NCBI GenBank assembly: GCA_963700745.1 | Contig: CAVOYT010000012.1 | Location: 62,001 to 126,000 of the forward strand | Length of the DNA: 64,000 nt | Direction: 5' to 3' | From: UBA10649 sp963700745 | GTDB lineage: Bacteria; Actinomycetota; Actinomycetes; S36-B12 | Shown: piece after piece, positions 9,678 through 17,973 of the stretch | Numbering within the stretch: the first letter of the stretch is position 1 | Layout of the letters: each line of letters starts with the position of its first letter | The notes under the pieces: model-generated | The model's database searches: none | What the model was told of the DNA's origin: nothing | What the model saw: the letters and a program-made list of their open reading frames with translations, nothing else | Program-made: the position numbers and the translations under genes

Positions 9678-9741
9678 GGCGTCAAGGTAGCAGCGGACCC
9701 GTTCCGTCCACGGACCCCTGAGCCCGCAGCCGATCACCGGG

Positions 9742-10743
9742 TCACCCCGAGGCGGAACCCCCGGCCACCGCGAGTAGCGCCGGATCGGTGAACGGGTTGC
9801 CCACCGTCTGGCCGTTGACGACCACGGTCGGCGTGCCGCCCACCCCACGCCCGAAGCCGGCCTTGGTCGTGGCGGACACGAACGGCACGTTCTCCTCTGC
9901 CTCGATGCAGGCGATCGCGTCCGCCGACGCCCCCGACTGCTGTGCCAGGTCCACCAGAACCGGCGCGGTGAACTGCCCCGCCGGCTCGCTCGGGTCGGCA
10001 GCCGCGAACACCGCCCGCGAGAAGGCGACGAACGTCTCGCCACCATCGTGATTGACGACGCAGGCGGCCGCGCTGGCGGCTCGCGCCGAGGCACCGGCCG
10101 GTTCGAGATCGGGACTGGTCTCGCCGAGGAATGCCAGGTTGTACTGCTTGACCAGCAGGCCGGAACCGGGTTGCACGGCCTTGTCGATCAATTCCTTGCC
10201 GATGGTCTGCTCCCACTGCTGGCAGTAGGGGCACTGGTAGTCGACGTAGACCTCGACGACGTCGGCCGCGGCTGGATCCCCGATCAGGATGGCCCCGGCC
10301 GCGTCGGCTCCTGACGGCAGCTCTGCCAGCCCCTCCAGGTCGGGTGCGGGGCCCAGCTGTGGCACCTCGGTCGACTCCGGTGCCGGCTGCGCGGCCTGCG
10401 GCGCAGCCTGCACGGCGGCGGCGTCGACCTGGGTCCCCAGCGCCGTCACCTGCTCACTGAGCGCGTCGAGCTGCGTGCGGCTGCCGGCGAGGGCGACGGC
10501 CAGACCAATCAGCAGGACGACCAGCAGCCCGAGACAGGCGACGACCAGGTAGCGCAGCGTCCGGACCTGACCGCGCAGGCTGGCAACCCCCGATCCGGCA
10601 TCGCCAGCGGCGGCTGAGGCGACGGCCTGCGGGTAACCGACGACGACCGTCGGCGCAGGCGCGCTCGGTACCGGCTCCGTCATCGGCTGGTCACTCGGTA
10701 CGGGCTCACCTGGCTGGGAGGGCTCATCAGTCATGAGTTGCAC
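9742..10743 (-). CDS. DsbA-like thiol-disulfide oxidoreductase, membrane-anchored
   Basis: A 333-residue protein with a Pro/Ala-rich cytoplasmic N-terminus, one membrane helix (about 65-88), an Ala/Gln-rich linker and a thioredoxin-fold DSBA domain. The active site is CPYC (171-174, within VDYQCPYCQQWE) and the cis-proline loop is GTPTVVVNG near the C-terminus. It should act on disulfides of exported proteins. A GTG at 10743 gives the longest form; an ATG three codons later (10734) is equally possible since neither has a clear ribosome site. Confidence 0.85.
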   Translation of the reverse strand: MQLMTDEPSQPGEPVPSDQPMTEPVPSAPAPTVVVGYPQAVASAAAGDAGSGVASLRGQVRTLRYLVVACLGLLVVLLIGLAVALAGSRTQLDALSEQVTALGTQVDAAAVQAAPQAAQPAPESTEVPQLGPAPDLEGLAELPSGADAAGAILIGDPAAADVVEVYVDYQCPYCQQWEQTIGKELIDKAVQPGSGLLVKQYNLAFLGETSPDLEPAGASARAASAAACVVNHDGGETFVAFSRAVFAAADPSEPAGQFTAPVLVDLAQQSGASADAIACIEAEENVPFVSATTKAGFGRGVGGTPTVVVNGQTVGNPFTDPALLAVAGGSASG

Positions 10744-10830
10744 ACTAATCCAGCATCACCAGCGGGCCATCTCGGCCGGGCGCGGCCATCGCTACCCCTC
10801 GCCAGGGCCTGCAGGCGGATTTCCCGGATG

Positions 10831-10867
10831 TGGCACGATCCATAGCCGTTATATGGCACGATCCATA
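10831..10867. repeat. Two 14-bp direct repeats, 23-bp period
   Basis: TGGCACGATCCATA occurs at 10831-10844 and again exactly at 10854-10867. The start-to-start distance of 23 bases is close to two helical turns, which suits a dimeric regulator binding one face of DNA. The repeats lie in the divergent promoter space between the DsbA-like gene and the LacI-family gene. Confidence 0.55.
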
Positions 10868-10893
10868 CTGTTCGGGCGCGGGGGATTCGAACA

Positions 10894-10950
10894 GCCGGCC
10901 CCTCGCCTCGGGTAGCAGCGCTGAGGGGGATCCTGAGGCGATGGGCCGGC
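10894..10950. repeat. 16-bp imperfect inverted repeat between divergent genes
   Basis: The left arm (10894-10909) and right arm (10935-10950) are complementary at 15 of 16 positions with a 25-base spacer. The arms can form a strong GC-rich hairpin. It lies 70 bases upstream of the LacI-family start, so it would fall in that gene's leader or promoter. There is no T-tract, so a simple terminator is not evident. Confidence 0.6.
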
Positions 10951-11020
10951 TTGATCACCCGCCCGTCTCCCCGCTGCGGGATATCCCTAGTCACGCAGGC
11001 CGAGCGATCCGGGGTCATGG

Positions 11021-12064
11021 ATGAACCAGGCAAGTAGACCGGCCACCATGCGCGACGTCGCCGCGCGAGCCGGGGTATCACGCTCGCTCGTCTCGACCGT
11101 CTTCCGCGGCGTCCCGGGCGCCAGCCCCGAGACCCGTGCACGCATCCTCCAGGCGGCCGCCGACCTCGGATACCGGCGAGACGACCGCGCTCGCCAGCTC
11201 CGCAGCCGGGAGCGGCGCGTCATCGGGGTGACGCTGACCGCCGTGCATCCGTTCCACGTATCCGTGGTCGAGCAACTTCACGAGGCGGCGGGGCTGCAGG
11301 GCTACGAGCTCTCCATCGCGCTGAGCACGGGCAGCCGGACGCTGGCCAGTGCTGTGGACACACTGCTGGCCCAGCGCTGCGCCGCTGTCGTCCTCATCGG
11401 TCCGACGGTCCCGGAGGATGAGCTGGCCGCCCTGACGCAGGCCTGCCACGGCGTGCCCGTCGTCATCGTCGATCGCTACGTCAGACTCCCCGCGGCCGAC
11501 GTGCTCCGCATTGACGATGCGCGGGCGCTCGCCCTGTGCATCGACCATCTGACCGGCCTCGGCCATCAGGACATCTGGCATGTCGATGGTGGCGACTTCG
11601 TCAGCGCCCAGCCTCGACGAGACGCCTACCTTGCCGCCATGACGACGCGGGGCCTGGATCGGCATGCGCGCGTGGTTGCTGGGGGCGGCACGGAGATCGA
11701 CGGCGTCGCGGCCGGCACCCGCCTGCTCGCGGCCGCCGACCTACCGACCGCGGTCGTGGCCTACAACGACCGGGTCGCGTATGGACTCATCGATGGGCTC
11801 CGGCGACACCACGTGCAGGTACCGCAGGACGTGTCCGTCGTCGGCTTCGACAACATCCCCGAGGCCGGACTTCCGCACCAGTCCATCACCACAGTGGAGC
11901 AGCGAGCCGACGACCTCACCGCCATCGTCGTGGACGTGCTCCTGAGGCGCCTGTCAGGAGAGCCCCCCGCGGGCCTGCGCCTCACTCCACCGGGGCCGCT
12001 CGTCGTCCGAGGGACAACGAGTCGACCACGCCCGAACGGGCGCCTGCGCTCCGTCGCGGGCTAG
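11021..12064 (+). CDS. LacI family transcriptional regulator
   Basis: A 347-residue regulator. The N-terminal helix-turn-helix (TMRDVAARAGVSRSLVSTVF, about residues 9-28) and hinge helix are followed by a periplasmic-binding-protein-like sugar domain (PVVIVDR, VVGFDNIPEAGLPHQSITTV). The fold is complete. The ligand is probably a sugar or sugar derivative. No sugar transporter is adjacent; the nearest metabolic gene is fda, 111 bases downstream on the same strand. Repeats in the upstream region may be its own operator. Confidence 0.9.
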   Translation: MNQASRPATMRDVAARAGVSRSLVSTVFRGVPGASPETRARILQAAADLGYRRDDRARQLRSRERRVIGVTLTAVHPFHVSVVEQLHEAAGLQGYELSIALSTGSRTLASAVDTLLAQRCAAVVLIGPTVPEDELAALTQACHGVPVVIVDRYVRLPAADVLRIDDARALALCIDHLTGLGHQDIWHVDGGDFVSAQPRRDAYLAAMTTRGLDRHARVVAGGGTEIDGVAAGTRLLAAADLPTAVVAYNDRVAYGLIDGLRRHHVQVPQDVSVVGFDNIPEAGLPHQSITTVEQRADDLTAIVVDVLLRRLSGEPPAGLRLTPPGPLVVRGTTSRPRPNGRLRSVAG

Positions 12065-12175
12065 TCGGGCGGCGGTCAGCGTGCCTCGCGCTGCTCACCT
12101 CGCTACCGTGGAGGGTGAATCGGCCATCGCCCCGGTGAAGGCCGACCAACGAGCCACGCGAGGAGAGGGACTGCC

Positions 12176-13063
12176 ATGAACGCCGAGATGTTCCAGAAGA
12201 TGAAGGACGGGCAGGGCTTCATCGCCGCCCTGGACCAGAGCGGCGGCAGCACTCCCAAAGCGCTGGGGCTGTACGGGGTCGAGGAGTCCGAGTACTCGAA
12301 CGATGCTGAGATGTTCGATCTCATCCATGCCATGCGCACCCGCATCATCACGAGCCCCTCGTTCGGTGGCGACCGCATCCTGGGCGCCATCCTGTTCGAG
12401 ATGACGATGGAGCGTCAGGTCGATGGCGTGGGCACCGCCGAGTACCTGTGGCGCACGAAGAACGTCGTGCCGTTCCTCAAGGTCGACAAGGGCCTGGCCG
12501 ACGAGGCCGAGGGCGCCCAGCTCATGAAGCCGATGCCCGGTCTCGACGAACTGCTCGACCGCGCCAAGGCGCACGGTGTCTTCGGGACCAAGATGCGGTC
12601 CGTCATCAAGCTTGCCGATGCGAACGGCGTCGCCGAGGTCGTCGGTCAGCAGTTCGAGATCGGCCGTCAGATCCTCGCCGCGGATCTCGTCCCGATCATC
12701 GAGCCAGAGGTCGACATCCACAGCCCGGAGAAGGAAGCGGCCGAGGAACTGCTCAAGACCGCCCTCACGATGCAGTTGGACCTGCTCCCGGACGATCAAC
12801 AGGTGATGCTCAAGCTCACCCTCCCGACCATGGACGGCTTCTACTCCGACATCGTGGCGCATCCGCGGGTACTGCGAGTGGTGGCTCTGTCCGGTGGCTA
12901 CAGCCGCGAGGAGGCCAACAGCCTGCTGGCCCGCAACCCCGGTGTCGTTGCGTCATTCTCGCGCGCACTGACCGAGGGACTGAGTGCTCAGCAGTCCGAC
13001 GACGAGTTCGACGCGGTGCTCGACGCGACCATCCAGACCATTTACGACGCGTCGATCACCTGA
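12176..13063 (+). CDS. fda: Fructose-bisphosphate aldolase class I
   Basis: A 295-residue match to the short bacterial class I aldolase of the staphylococcal fda type (ALDQSGGSTPKAL at 18-30; EPEVDIHSPEKE). Lys213 in MLKLTLP fits the Schiff-base lysine. The enzyme cleaves fructose 1,6-bisphosphate to dihydroxyacetone phosphate and glyceraldehyde 3-phosphate without a metal. A strong GAGGAGAGGG ribosome site precedes the ATG. The stop is convergent with the MOSC gene and overlaps a small hairpin. Confidence 0.93.
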   Translation: MNAEMFQKMKDGQGFIAALDQSGGSTPKALGLYGVEESEYSNDAEMFDLIHAMRTRIITSPSFGGDRILGAILFEMTMERQVDGVGTAEYLWRTKNVVPFLKVDKGLADEAEGAQLMKPMPGLDELLDRAKAHGVFGTKMRSVIKLADANGVAEVVGQQFEIGRQILAADLVPIIEPEVDIHSPEKEAAEELLKTALTMQLDLLPDDQQVMLKLTLPTMDGFYSDIVAHPRVLRVVALSGGYSREEANSLLARNPGVVASFSRALTEGLSAQQSDDEFDAVLDATIQTIYDASIT

Positions 13064-13078
13064 GGCACCCGCTCAGGT
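13058..13078. terminator. Possible bidirectional terminator hairpin
   Basis: ACCTGAG (13058-13064) pairs with CTCAGGT (13072-13078) across a seven-base loop. It spans the convergent stops of fda and the MOSC-domain gene. The stem is short and lacks a T-run, so efficiency is doubtful. Confidence 0.4.
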
Positions 13079-13846
13079 CAACAGCTCGACGGAATCACCG
13101 AGGGCGATCCGGCCCTCGGTGATGACCCGCGCGTATACGCCGAAGTTGAAACCGGGCCCGAAGACCGAGTCCTGTCGTCCGCGGTAGTCGCCGATGAGGG
13201 ACAACGTCTTCAGGTCGACGTCTCCCGTGTCCGGATGGCGGGTGGTCCCCGCGCATCGCTGCACCGGTCCGCCCACGTCGGCGACCACGGTCCCGATCCG
13301 GATCGGCCGCCCCTCCCAGCCGTCCTCGGCGTGCGGGGCGGCGCCGTCGAACTCGATGAGCATCCGGAACCGTCTGCTGTCGACGTCCTCGAGCCCGGCT
13401 GACTCGGCCAGGCGTGCCGTCGACGCCTCGCCCAGCAGTGTCAGCGGCTCGACGTCGTGACCGCCGTGGGGGTCATCGGCCCGCACCAGCCGCAGCGAGC
13501 GGCCCGCGCGGCCGGACAGCAGGGCATCCCACGGTCCCGGAGCCAGCCGGCCGCGCACGTCCTTGAAGCCGAAGAAGCTGGCCACGTGCGGGTCCCCCGT
13601 GGGCACCGGAGCCTCAACCCGGATGCCGTCAGGTCCGGTGAGGGTCAGCACGTTCGCATCGGCGTCGAAGTCGGCCCGAAAACCGACCAGTGCCCCGGTC
13701 TTGGCGATCGAGTACAGCGCATCGCGATCGTCCACCAGGTAGAAGATGCGGTCCCCCACGACGCCCGTCGCGCGCACCTCGACACTCGGTGGATGGTGCA
13801 GGGCAAGGCCCTTGACGGGGGTGATGGACAGCCTGGTGACGCGCAT
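13073..13846 (-). CDS. MOSC domain-containing protein
   Basis: A 257-residue protein with an N-terminal MOSC beta-barrel (VTRLSITPVKGLALHHP, then GDRIFYLVDD) and a C-terminal MOSC domain with the conserved cysteine in VQRCAGTTRHPDTGDVDL. MOSC proteins handle sulfur for, or bind, molybdenum cofactor; relatives include YcbX and mARC, which reduce N-hydroxylated compounds. No ferredoxin domain is fused here. It is the last gene of a minus-strand run that begins at the Tat carbonic anhydrase. Confidence 0.87.
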   Translation of the reverse strand: MRVTRLSITPVKGLALHHPPSVEVRATGVVGDRIFYLVDDRDALYSIAKTGALVGFRADFDADANVLTLTGPDGIRVEAPVPTGDPHVASFFGFKDVRGRLAPGPWDALLSGRAGRSLRLVRADDPHGGHDVEPLTLLGEASTARLAESAGLEDVDSRRFRMLIEFDGAAPHAEDGWEGRPIRIGTVVADVGGPVQRCAGTTRHPDTGDVDLKTLSLIGDYRGRQDSVFGPGFNFGVYARVITEGRIALGDSVELLT

Positions 13847-13901
13847 GGCTCACCGTATCCAGTCCGCTGATCAGCGCGTCCAGCGCCGCGGCATCGAATG
13901 C

Positions 13902-14609
13902 TCAGTGCGGCAACGGCACGACCACGCCGTCGATGACCACCTCCGCCTCGACCGAGGCCACGAGGTCGACGTCGCCGGGCAGGTGCAGCACGATGCCGCT
14001 GATGTAGGCCACGTCCACGGGCTCGCTGCCCCGTGCAAGGTCGATGTACCGGTGCATGTCCTCCACCGTCGACCGCCGCGCCAACTCCGTGAGCTCCCGG
14101 AGCTCCGGCACCGGCGCGGCCCCCAGCGCCCGATGCAGGCGACCACGCAGGAAGGACTGCTCTACGTCGTCCGGGTCCACCACCGCCTCGGACAACCCCG
14201 CCACCAGCTCCTCGCGGAACGCCGCGAGGGCGCCGCAGGCGGCAGAGGCTCGGTACATCCCGCGGCGCTGCACACGACCGACCACTCCCTCCGCATCGAT
14301 GCCGAGGTGTGGAAGCACGAACACGGCGAGTCGGTGCCGCCCGTCCTCACCCGGGACGTGACCGAGCGCCGCCTGAATACCGGTGCGCCCGACAAAGACG
14401 AGACCACCGAGGGACCCGACCTGGAACGGCCTTCCCCAGACTCCCGCCACCGCCTCATCCACGTCGGCCATCAACTCGTCCCGGCAGGTGGCGACGATCG
14501 GCAGGCAGTTGCGCGGGCGGAACCCGACACGGGCGAGCGCCCATTCGGTCCACGTGAGGAAGTCGTCCAGTTCGACGGCGTCACCGACGAGCGCGGCGGG
14601 CGCGACCAT
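13902..14609 (-). CDS. LCIB/LCIC-like beta-carbonic-anhydrase-fold protein
   Basis: A 235-residue protein with the landmarks of the LCIB/LCIC family of algal CO2-concentrating mechanisms: ATCRDEL, SLGGLVFVGRTGIQAALGH, VLPHLGID, SAACGAL and a C-terminal YISGIVLH followed by a strand ending in VVIDG. Cys42, His101 and Cys125 are placed as the Cys-His-Cys zinc ligands, and Arg43/Asp44 could be the Arg-Asp catalytic dyad. Some family members hydrate CO2 and others are inactive alone, so activity is an inference. The start MVAPAALVGD (14609) is chosen because upstream residues look non-homologous and Pro-rich. It lies in the same directon as a beta-carbonic anhydrase. Confidence 0.72.
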   Translation of the reverse strand: MVAPAALVGDAVELDDFLTWTEWALARVGFRPRNCLPIVATCRDELMADVDEAVAGVWGRPFQVGSLGGLVFVGRTGIQAALGHVPGEDGRHRLAVFVLPHLGIDAEGVVGRVQRRGMYRASAACGALAAFREELVAGLSEAVVDPDDVEQSFLRGRLHRALGAAPVPELRELTELARRSTVEDMHRYIDLARGSEPVDVAYISGIVLHLPGDVDLVASVEAEVVIDGVVVPLPH

Positions 14610-14690
14610 GGGGCTCCTCGGATCGGGTCTGACCAGCCTAGGGGGCGGCAGCGCTGCTGGTGCTGGTGTCCGTCCAGCCATCGCCGTGAC

Positions 14691-15185
14691 TCAGTACGAG
14701 ATCCCGAAGACCGAGGTTCCGCACTTCTGGCACAACTCGTCTCCCAGGGCGTGCTCCGGAGCCACCAGCGTTCCGCAGTAGCGGCACACGACCAATGACG
14801 GTGCCTTCGCGGCAGCGGCGGTGTCGACGGCTTCTCGCAGCCGGGACAGGAGCTCGTCGGTGGCTACGGACGGCGTTCCCGGCTCCGGGGTTCGAAGGGA
14901 CTCGATCGGTTCTGTCAGCGACCACAGCAGCGGCCACGAGCCCTGCCAGTCCCCCACCGCAACGCCGACCCGGATCGCCGGACTCGGCTGGTCGGTGACG
15001 AGGATCGCCACGGACGGACCGGCCCGGCCCACGAAGAGGGTGCCGGGCTGCTCGACCTCCTGCTCGGACGACCGCTCGACCACATGCCAAGGACCGCCGA
15101 CGTGCTCCAGCAACTCACGGGGGCCGACGCGGAGTCGTTGAGCCAGCTGGGTCGTGTCCGACTCGTCGATCCACATGAGTCCCAT
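14691..15185 (-). CDS. Zinc-ribbon-tailed hypothetical protein
   Basis: A 164-residue soluble protein. The last 30 residues form a zinc ribbon, CRYCG then CQKCG. The preceding part has beta-strand character (GTLFVGRAGPSVAILVTD) and no recognised domain. The annotated start could instead be the ATG at 15176. It precedes the LCIB-like gene on the same strand. Zinc binding is a safe inference; role unknown. Confidence 0.7.
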   Translation of the reverse strand: MGLMWIDESDTTQLAQRLRVGPRELLEHVGGPWHVVERSSEQEVEQPGTLFVGRAGPSVAILVTDQPSPAIRVGVAVGDWQGSWPLLWSLTEPIESLRTPEPGTPSVATDELLSRLREAVDTAAAAKAPSLVVCRYCGTLVAPEHALGDELCQKCGTSVFGISY

Positions 15186-15222
15186 GCTGCCACCACGATG
15201 CGTGCCGGCCGGGGGCAGCGCC

Positions 15223-15588
15223 TCAGTGCGCAGTGACCCAGGCCACCGCCTGCGCCTGTTCCGCGAGACCGTACGTCTTGATGCGGGACGGGACGAACCA
15301 TGCGAACGCGTTGACGCTGTGCCGCACCCATTCGGTGTCGGAGACGACGGCGATGCGCTCGCACCGCGAGAAGTCCTTGGTACCCACCACGGCGTCCTCC
15401 CACATGGCCGCTCCGGAGTACCCGGTGAACTCGCTGCCGAGGACGTAGAGGAGCCGGATCCTCTCGTTCTTGCCCAGCGCCGTGTCGATAGCGGGGTCCA
15501 GGACCGTGGTGTAGTCCGATGCCTCCACCTTCCCGATCGCCTCGAAGCCGACGACGTCGTCAGGCAGATCGGTCAACAGTCGAATCAT
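15223..15588 (-). CDS. SpoIIAA-like STAS-fold protein (DUF3478 type)
   Basis: A 121-residue protein matching SpoIIAA-like proteins: MIRLLTDLPDDVVGFEAIGKV, then IRLLYVLGSEF, then a loop and the segment RIAVVSDTEWVRHSVNAFAWF. These fold like STAS domains but are stand-alone and of unknown role. The start is chosen at 15588 because it has GGAGG at the right distance and overlaps the DUF1918 stop by four bases (ATGA), showing translational coupling. Confidence 0.8.
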   Translation of the reverse strand: MIRLLTDLPDDVVGFEAIGKVEASDYTTVLDPAIDTALGKNERIRLLYVLGSEFTGYSGAAMWEDAVVGTKDFSRCERIAVVSDTEWVRHSVNAFAWFVPSRIKTYGLAEQAQAVAWVTAH

Positions 15589-15788
15589 GGCGATGCCTCC
15601 GGCTCCGCCGGGACAACCGTCGTACCTGGGCCCGGGAACACCAGCGACTCGTGACCGTCGTCGAACCACCTCACCAGGAACGGCGCCGTTCCGTCCGGTC
15701 CGTGCACCTCGATGATCTCGCCGTCGCGCACGTGGTCGGACACGTGGGCGCCGTGCACCACCATCCGGTCTCCAACCTTGGCCTGCAT
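15585..15788 (-). CDS. DUF1918 domain protein
   Basis: A 67-residue protein: MQAKVGDRMVVHGAHVSDHV, then EIIEVHGPDG, then LVRWFDDGHESLVFPGPGTTVV. This is the whole DUF1918 domain, a small beta-barrel frequent in actinobacteria and of unknown function. The start follows TGGGAGG. It overlaps the SpoIIAA-like gene by four bases. Confidence 0.88.
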   Translation of the reverse strand: MQAKVGDRMVVHGAHVSDHVRDGEIIEVHGPDGTAPFLVRWFDDGHESLVFPGPGTTVVPAEPEASP

Positions 15789-15926
15789 ACCAACCTCCCA
15801 GTTCGCGGTGTCGACACCTGCCGCCTTCAGGCTACTGCGGGCCGGCGCGCCATCCCCGTCGAGAACGGGACCAACGACTCTGGATGCCGGGTCAGCGACC
15901 GAACGAACGGCGCCACCCGTCCCCAC

Positions 15927-16904
15927 TCACCAGGCGTATGCCTCCGGAGCAGTGCCGCCGGGGCCGGGGAAGATCTCGTCAAGGCGGGCCAGAGCGTCCG
16001 CATCCAGCGTGACGTCCAGCGCGCGCAGGGCGCTGTCGAGCTGGTCCAGGGTGCGGGGGCCGACGATCGGCGCCGTCACGGCGGGCTGATGCAGCAGCCA
16101 GGCCAGCGCCACGTCGCCGGGCGCCTCGCCCCGTTCGTCGCAGAACGACTCCCACGCCTCGATCGAGGGCCGGAGCCGCTCGAGGGTCTCCGCGGCCCGG
16201 CCACCGGTGCTGCGCTTGCCCTCTCCCGCGGCCAGCTTGCGGAGTACGCCGCCCAGCAGCCCGCCGTGCAGAGGAGACCAGGGGATGACGCCGAGACCGT
16301 AGCCCTGGCACGCTGGCAGCACCTCGAGCTCGACCGTGCGCTCGACCAGGTTGTAGATGGACTGCTCGCTGACCAGCCCCAGCACGCCTCGTCGGTTGGC
16401 CGCCTCCTGAGCCTGGGCGATGTGCCAGCCGGCAAAGTTGGACGAGCCGACGTAGATCACCTTTCCCTGCTGGCGCAGGATCTCCATGGCCTCCCAGACC
16501 TCGTCCCACGGCGTCGCACGATCGACGTGATGCATCTGGTAGATGTCGATGTGGTCGGTCTGCAGACGACGCAGCGAGGCATCACACGCCTGCCGGATGT
16601 TCAGGGCCGACAGCTTGCCGTCGTTGGGCCAGTCGCTCATGTTGCCGTAGAGCTTGGTGGCCAGAACTGTGCGCTCCCGCCGGCCGCCACCCTGGGCGAA
16701 CCATTCGCCGATGATGCGCTCGGTGAGGCCCTTGTCCTCCCAGCCGTACACGTTCGCGGTGTCGAAGAAGTTGACCCCGACCTCGTGGGCGCGGTCCATG
16801 ATCGCGAAGGAGTCAGGCCGGTCGGTCACCGGACCGAAGTTCATGGTGCCCAGACACAGCGGGCTCACGACGAGTCCCGTTCGACCAAGATGCACGTAGT
16901 CCAC
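15927..16904 (-). CDS. Aldo/keto reductase
   Basis: A 325-residue AKR with a complete TIM barrel. The catalytic tetrad is placed as Asp and Tyr in FFDTANVYGW, Lys in LATKLYG and His in YQMHHVD; SSNFAGWHIAQAQ is the NADPH-side loop. It resembles the YajO/Tas-like bacterial group that reduces aldehydes or ketones with NADPH. The natural substrate is unknown. It follows the Tat carbonic anhydrase by 48 bases. Confidence 0.9.
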   Translation of the reverse strand: MDYVHLGRTGLVVSPLCLGTMNFGPVTDRPDSFAIMDRAHEVGVNFFDTANVYGWEDKGLTERIIGEWFAQGGGRRERTVLATKLYGNMSDWPNDGKLSALNIRQACDASLRRLQTDHIDIYQMHHVDRATPWDEVWEAMEILRQQGKVIYVGSSNFAGWHIAQAQEAANRRGVLGLVSEQSIYNLVERTVELEVLPACQGYGLGVIPWSPLHGGLLGGVLRKLAAGEGKRSTGGRAAETLERLRPSIEAWESFCDERGEAPGDVALAWLLHQPAVTAPIVGPRTLDQLDSALRALDVTLDADALARLDEIFPGPGGTAPEAYAW

Positions 16905-16952
16905 GACCGCCCCCAGATACGAACTTCGCTTGTAGTCGAGACTAGCCGCCGA

Positions 16953-17648
16953 CTAGAAGAAGGTCACCCTCCGAGACGACAGGCCGTAGACAGCCTTGAC
17001 GATGCCCACCGTGGCTGCCGCCGTGGAGGCGGCCACGACCGAGCTGAGGTCCTGGATCTGCTGCGCGGATTGGGCGGCGTTGGCGGCAACCGCCTCGTCG
17101 ATCGTGTGATCTGCTGGCAGTGGCGTGATTGCCGGGATGATCCGTTCAACGATCGCGTCCACGTACCCACCGGGCAGGGTGCCGGTGTTGAGAGTCCCCT
17201 GGGCGGCCTTCACCGCACCGCAGCCGCCGTGTCCGAGCGCCACGATGAGGGAGATGCCGGTGTGCTCCACGGCGTACTCCAGGCTGCCCAGCGTGACGTC
17301 GTCGATGACGTTGCCCGCGTTCCGGATCACGAAGAGGTTCTTCGGCGCGACGTCGAACATGTCCTCCGGGACCACCCGCGAGTCCGAGCACGACACGATC
17401 GCCGCGAAGGGCCACTGGCCTGCCTCAGGGCTCTGCCCTGGGGGCGCGTAGGTCTTCCTCTGGGTATTGCCGCTTGCCCAGCGTGCGTTCCCCTGACGCA
17501 GGTACCGGAGCGCGTCGGCGGGCGTCACGACCTTGCCGTCCGGTCGCGGCGCGGCCCACGCATCGGCGCTCCCGAGGACGCTTGCCCCCAGAACGAGCGC
17601 TGACGCCCCCACGGACCCCTTGAGGAAGGAGCGTCGATTGATCTGCAT
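16953..17648 (-). CDS. Tat-exported beta-carbonic anhydrase
   Basis: A 231-residue protein. The twin-arginine signal is NRRSFLKG followed by a hydrophobic stretch to residue ~33, so the enzyme is exported folded. The mature part is a beta-class carbonic anhydrase with zinc ligands Cys87 (SCSDSR), His140 and Cys143 (GHGGC) and the Asp89-Arg91 dyad. It interconverts CO2 and bicarbonate outside the membrane. The ATG at 17648 has an ideal AGGAGG site; longer upstream reading is not needed. It opens a seven-gene minus-strand run that also holds an LCIB-like protein. Confidence 0.92.
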   Translation of the reverse strand: MQINRRSFLKGSVGASALVLGASVLGSADAWAAPRPDGKVVTPADALRYLRQGNARWASGNTQRKTYAPPGQSPEAGQWPFAAIVSCSDSRVVPEDMFDVAPKNLFVIRNAGNVIDDVTLGSLEYAVEHTGISLIVALGHGGCGAVKAAQGTLNTGTLPGGYVDAIVERIIPAITPLPADHTIDEAVAANAAQSAQQIQDLSSVVAASTAAATVGIVKAVYGLSSRRVTFF

Positions 17649-17973
17649 GAGTGCCTCCTGAGTCTGCGCCAGCATCCCCCACCGGAGCCGGGTCCCGGTC
17701 CCGACACGGCCCCCTAATGTCGCAGTTGTGTCGCGGCTGGCGACCCGTCGCCCGCCTACTTGTGTTCTGAACGTCACTAGGGGACACTCGGACTCAGGAA
17801 AACAGAAGCTCTCACCTCAGTCCTAGGAAGCCCGCTCTCCTTCGGCTCCGGCCGAACGATGGCGGGTTCCGTATATGGAGGGCAAACTCCCACAACGGGA
17901 CGGGTGCGGGGTCCTGCAGACCTCGTGATGAGCAAACGGTTCGTCATGATCTTTTTGAAGGAGAAAGTTCAAC
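17649..17973. other. Divergent promoter region between carbonic anhydrase and cspA
   Basis: A 325-base stretch without a supported gene. It should hold the promoter of the carbonic anhydrase (minus) and the promoter and leader of cspA (plus). The last part before cspA is AT-richer than its surroundings (GATCTTTTTGAAGGAG). I could not identify convincing -35/-10 pairs or a conserved cold-box. Confidence 0.5.

Noticed and set aside
10744..11020. Possible tRNA gene
   Set aside because: Only a T-loop/acceptor-like piece is present and its T-stem does not pair; no anticodon arm. Kept only as a low-level finding.
15519..17603. A 694-residue open frame on the plus strand
   Set aside because: It runs antisense through the DUF1918, SpoIIAA-like, AKR and carbonic anhydrase genes, all with clear family motifs. 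Long antisense frames are expected at this GC content; the translation is low-complexity and Arg/His/Val-rich.
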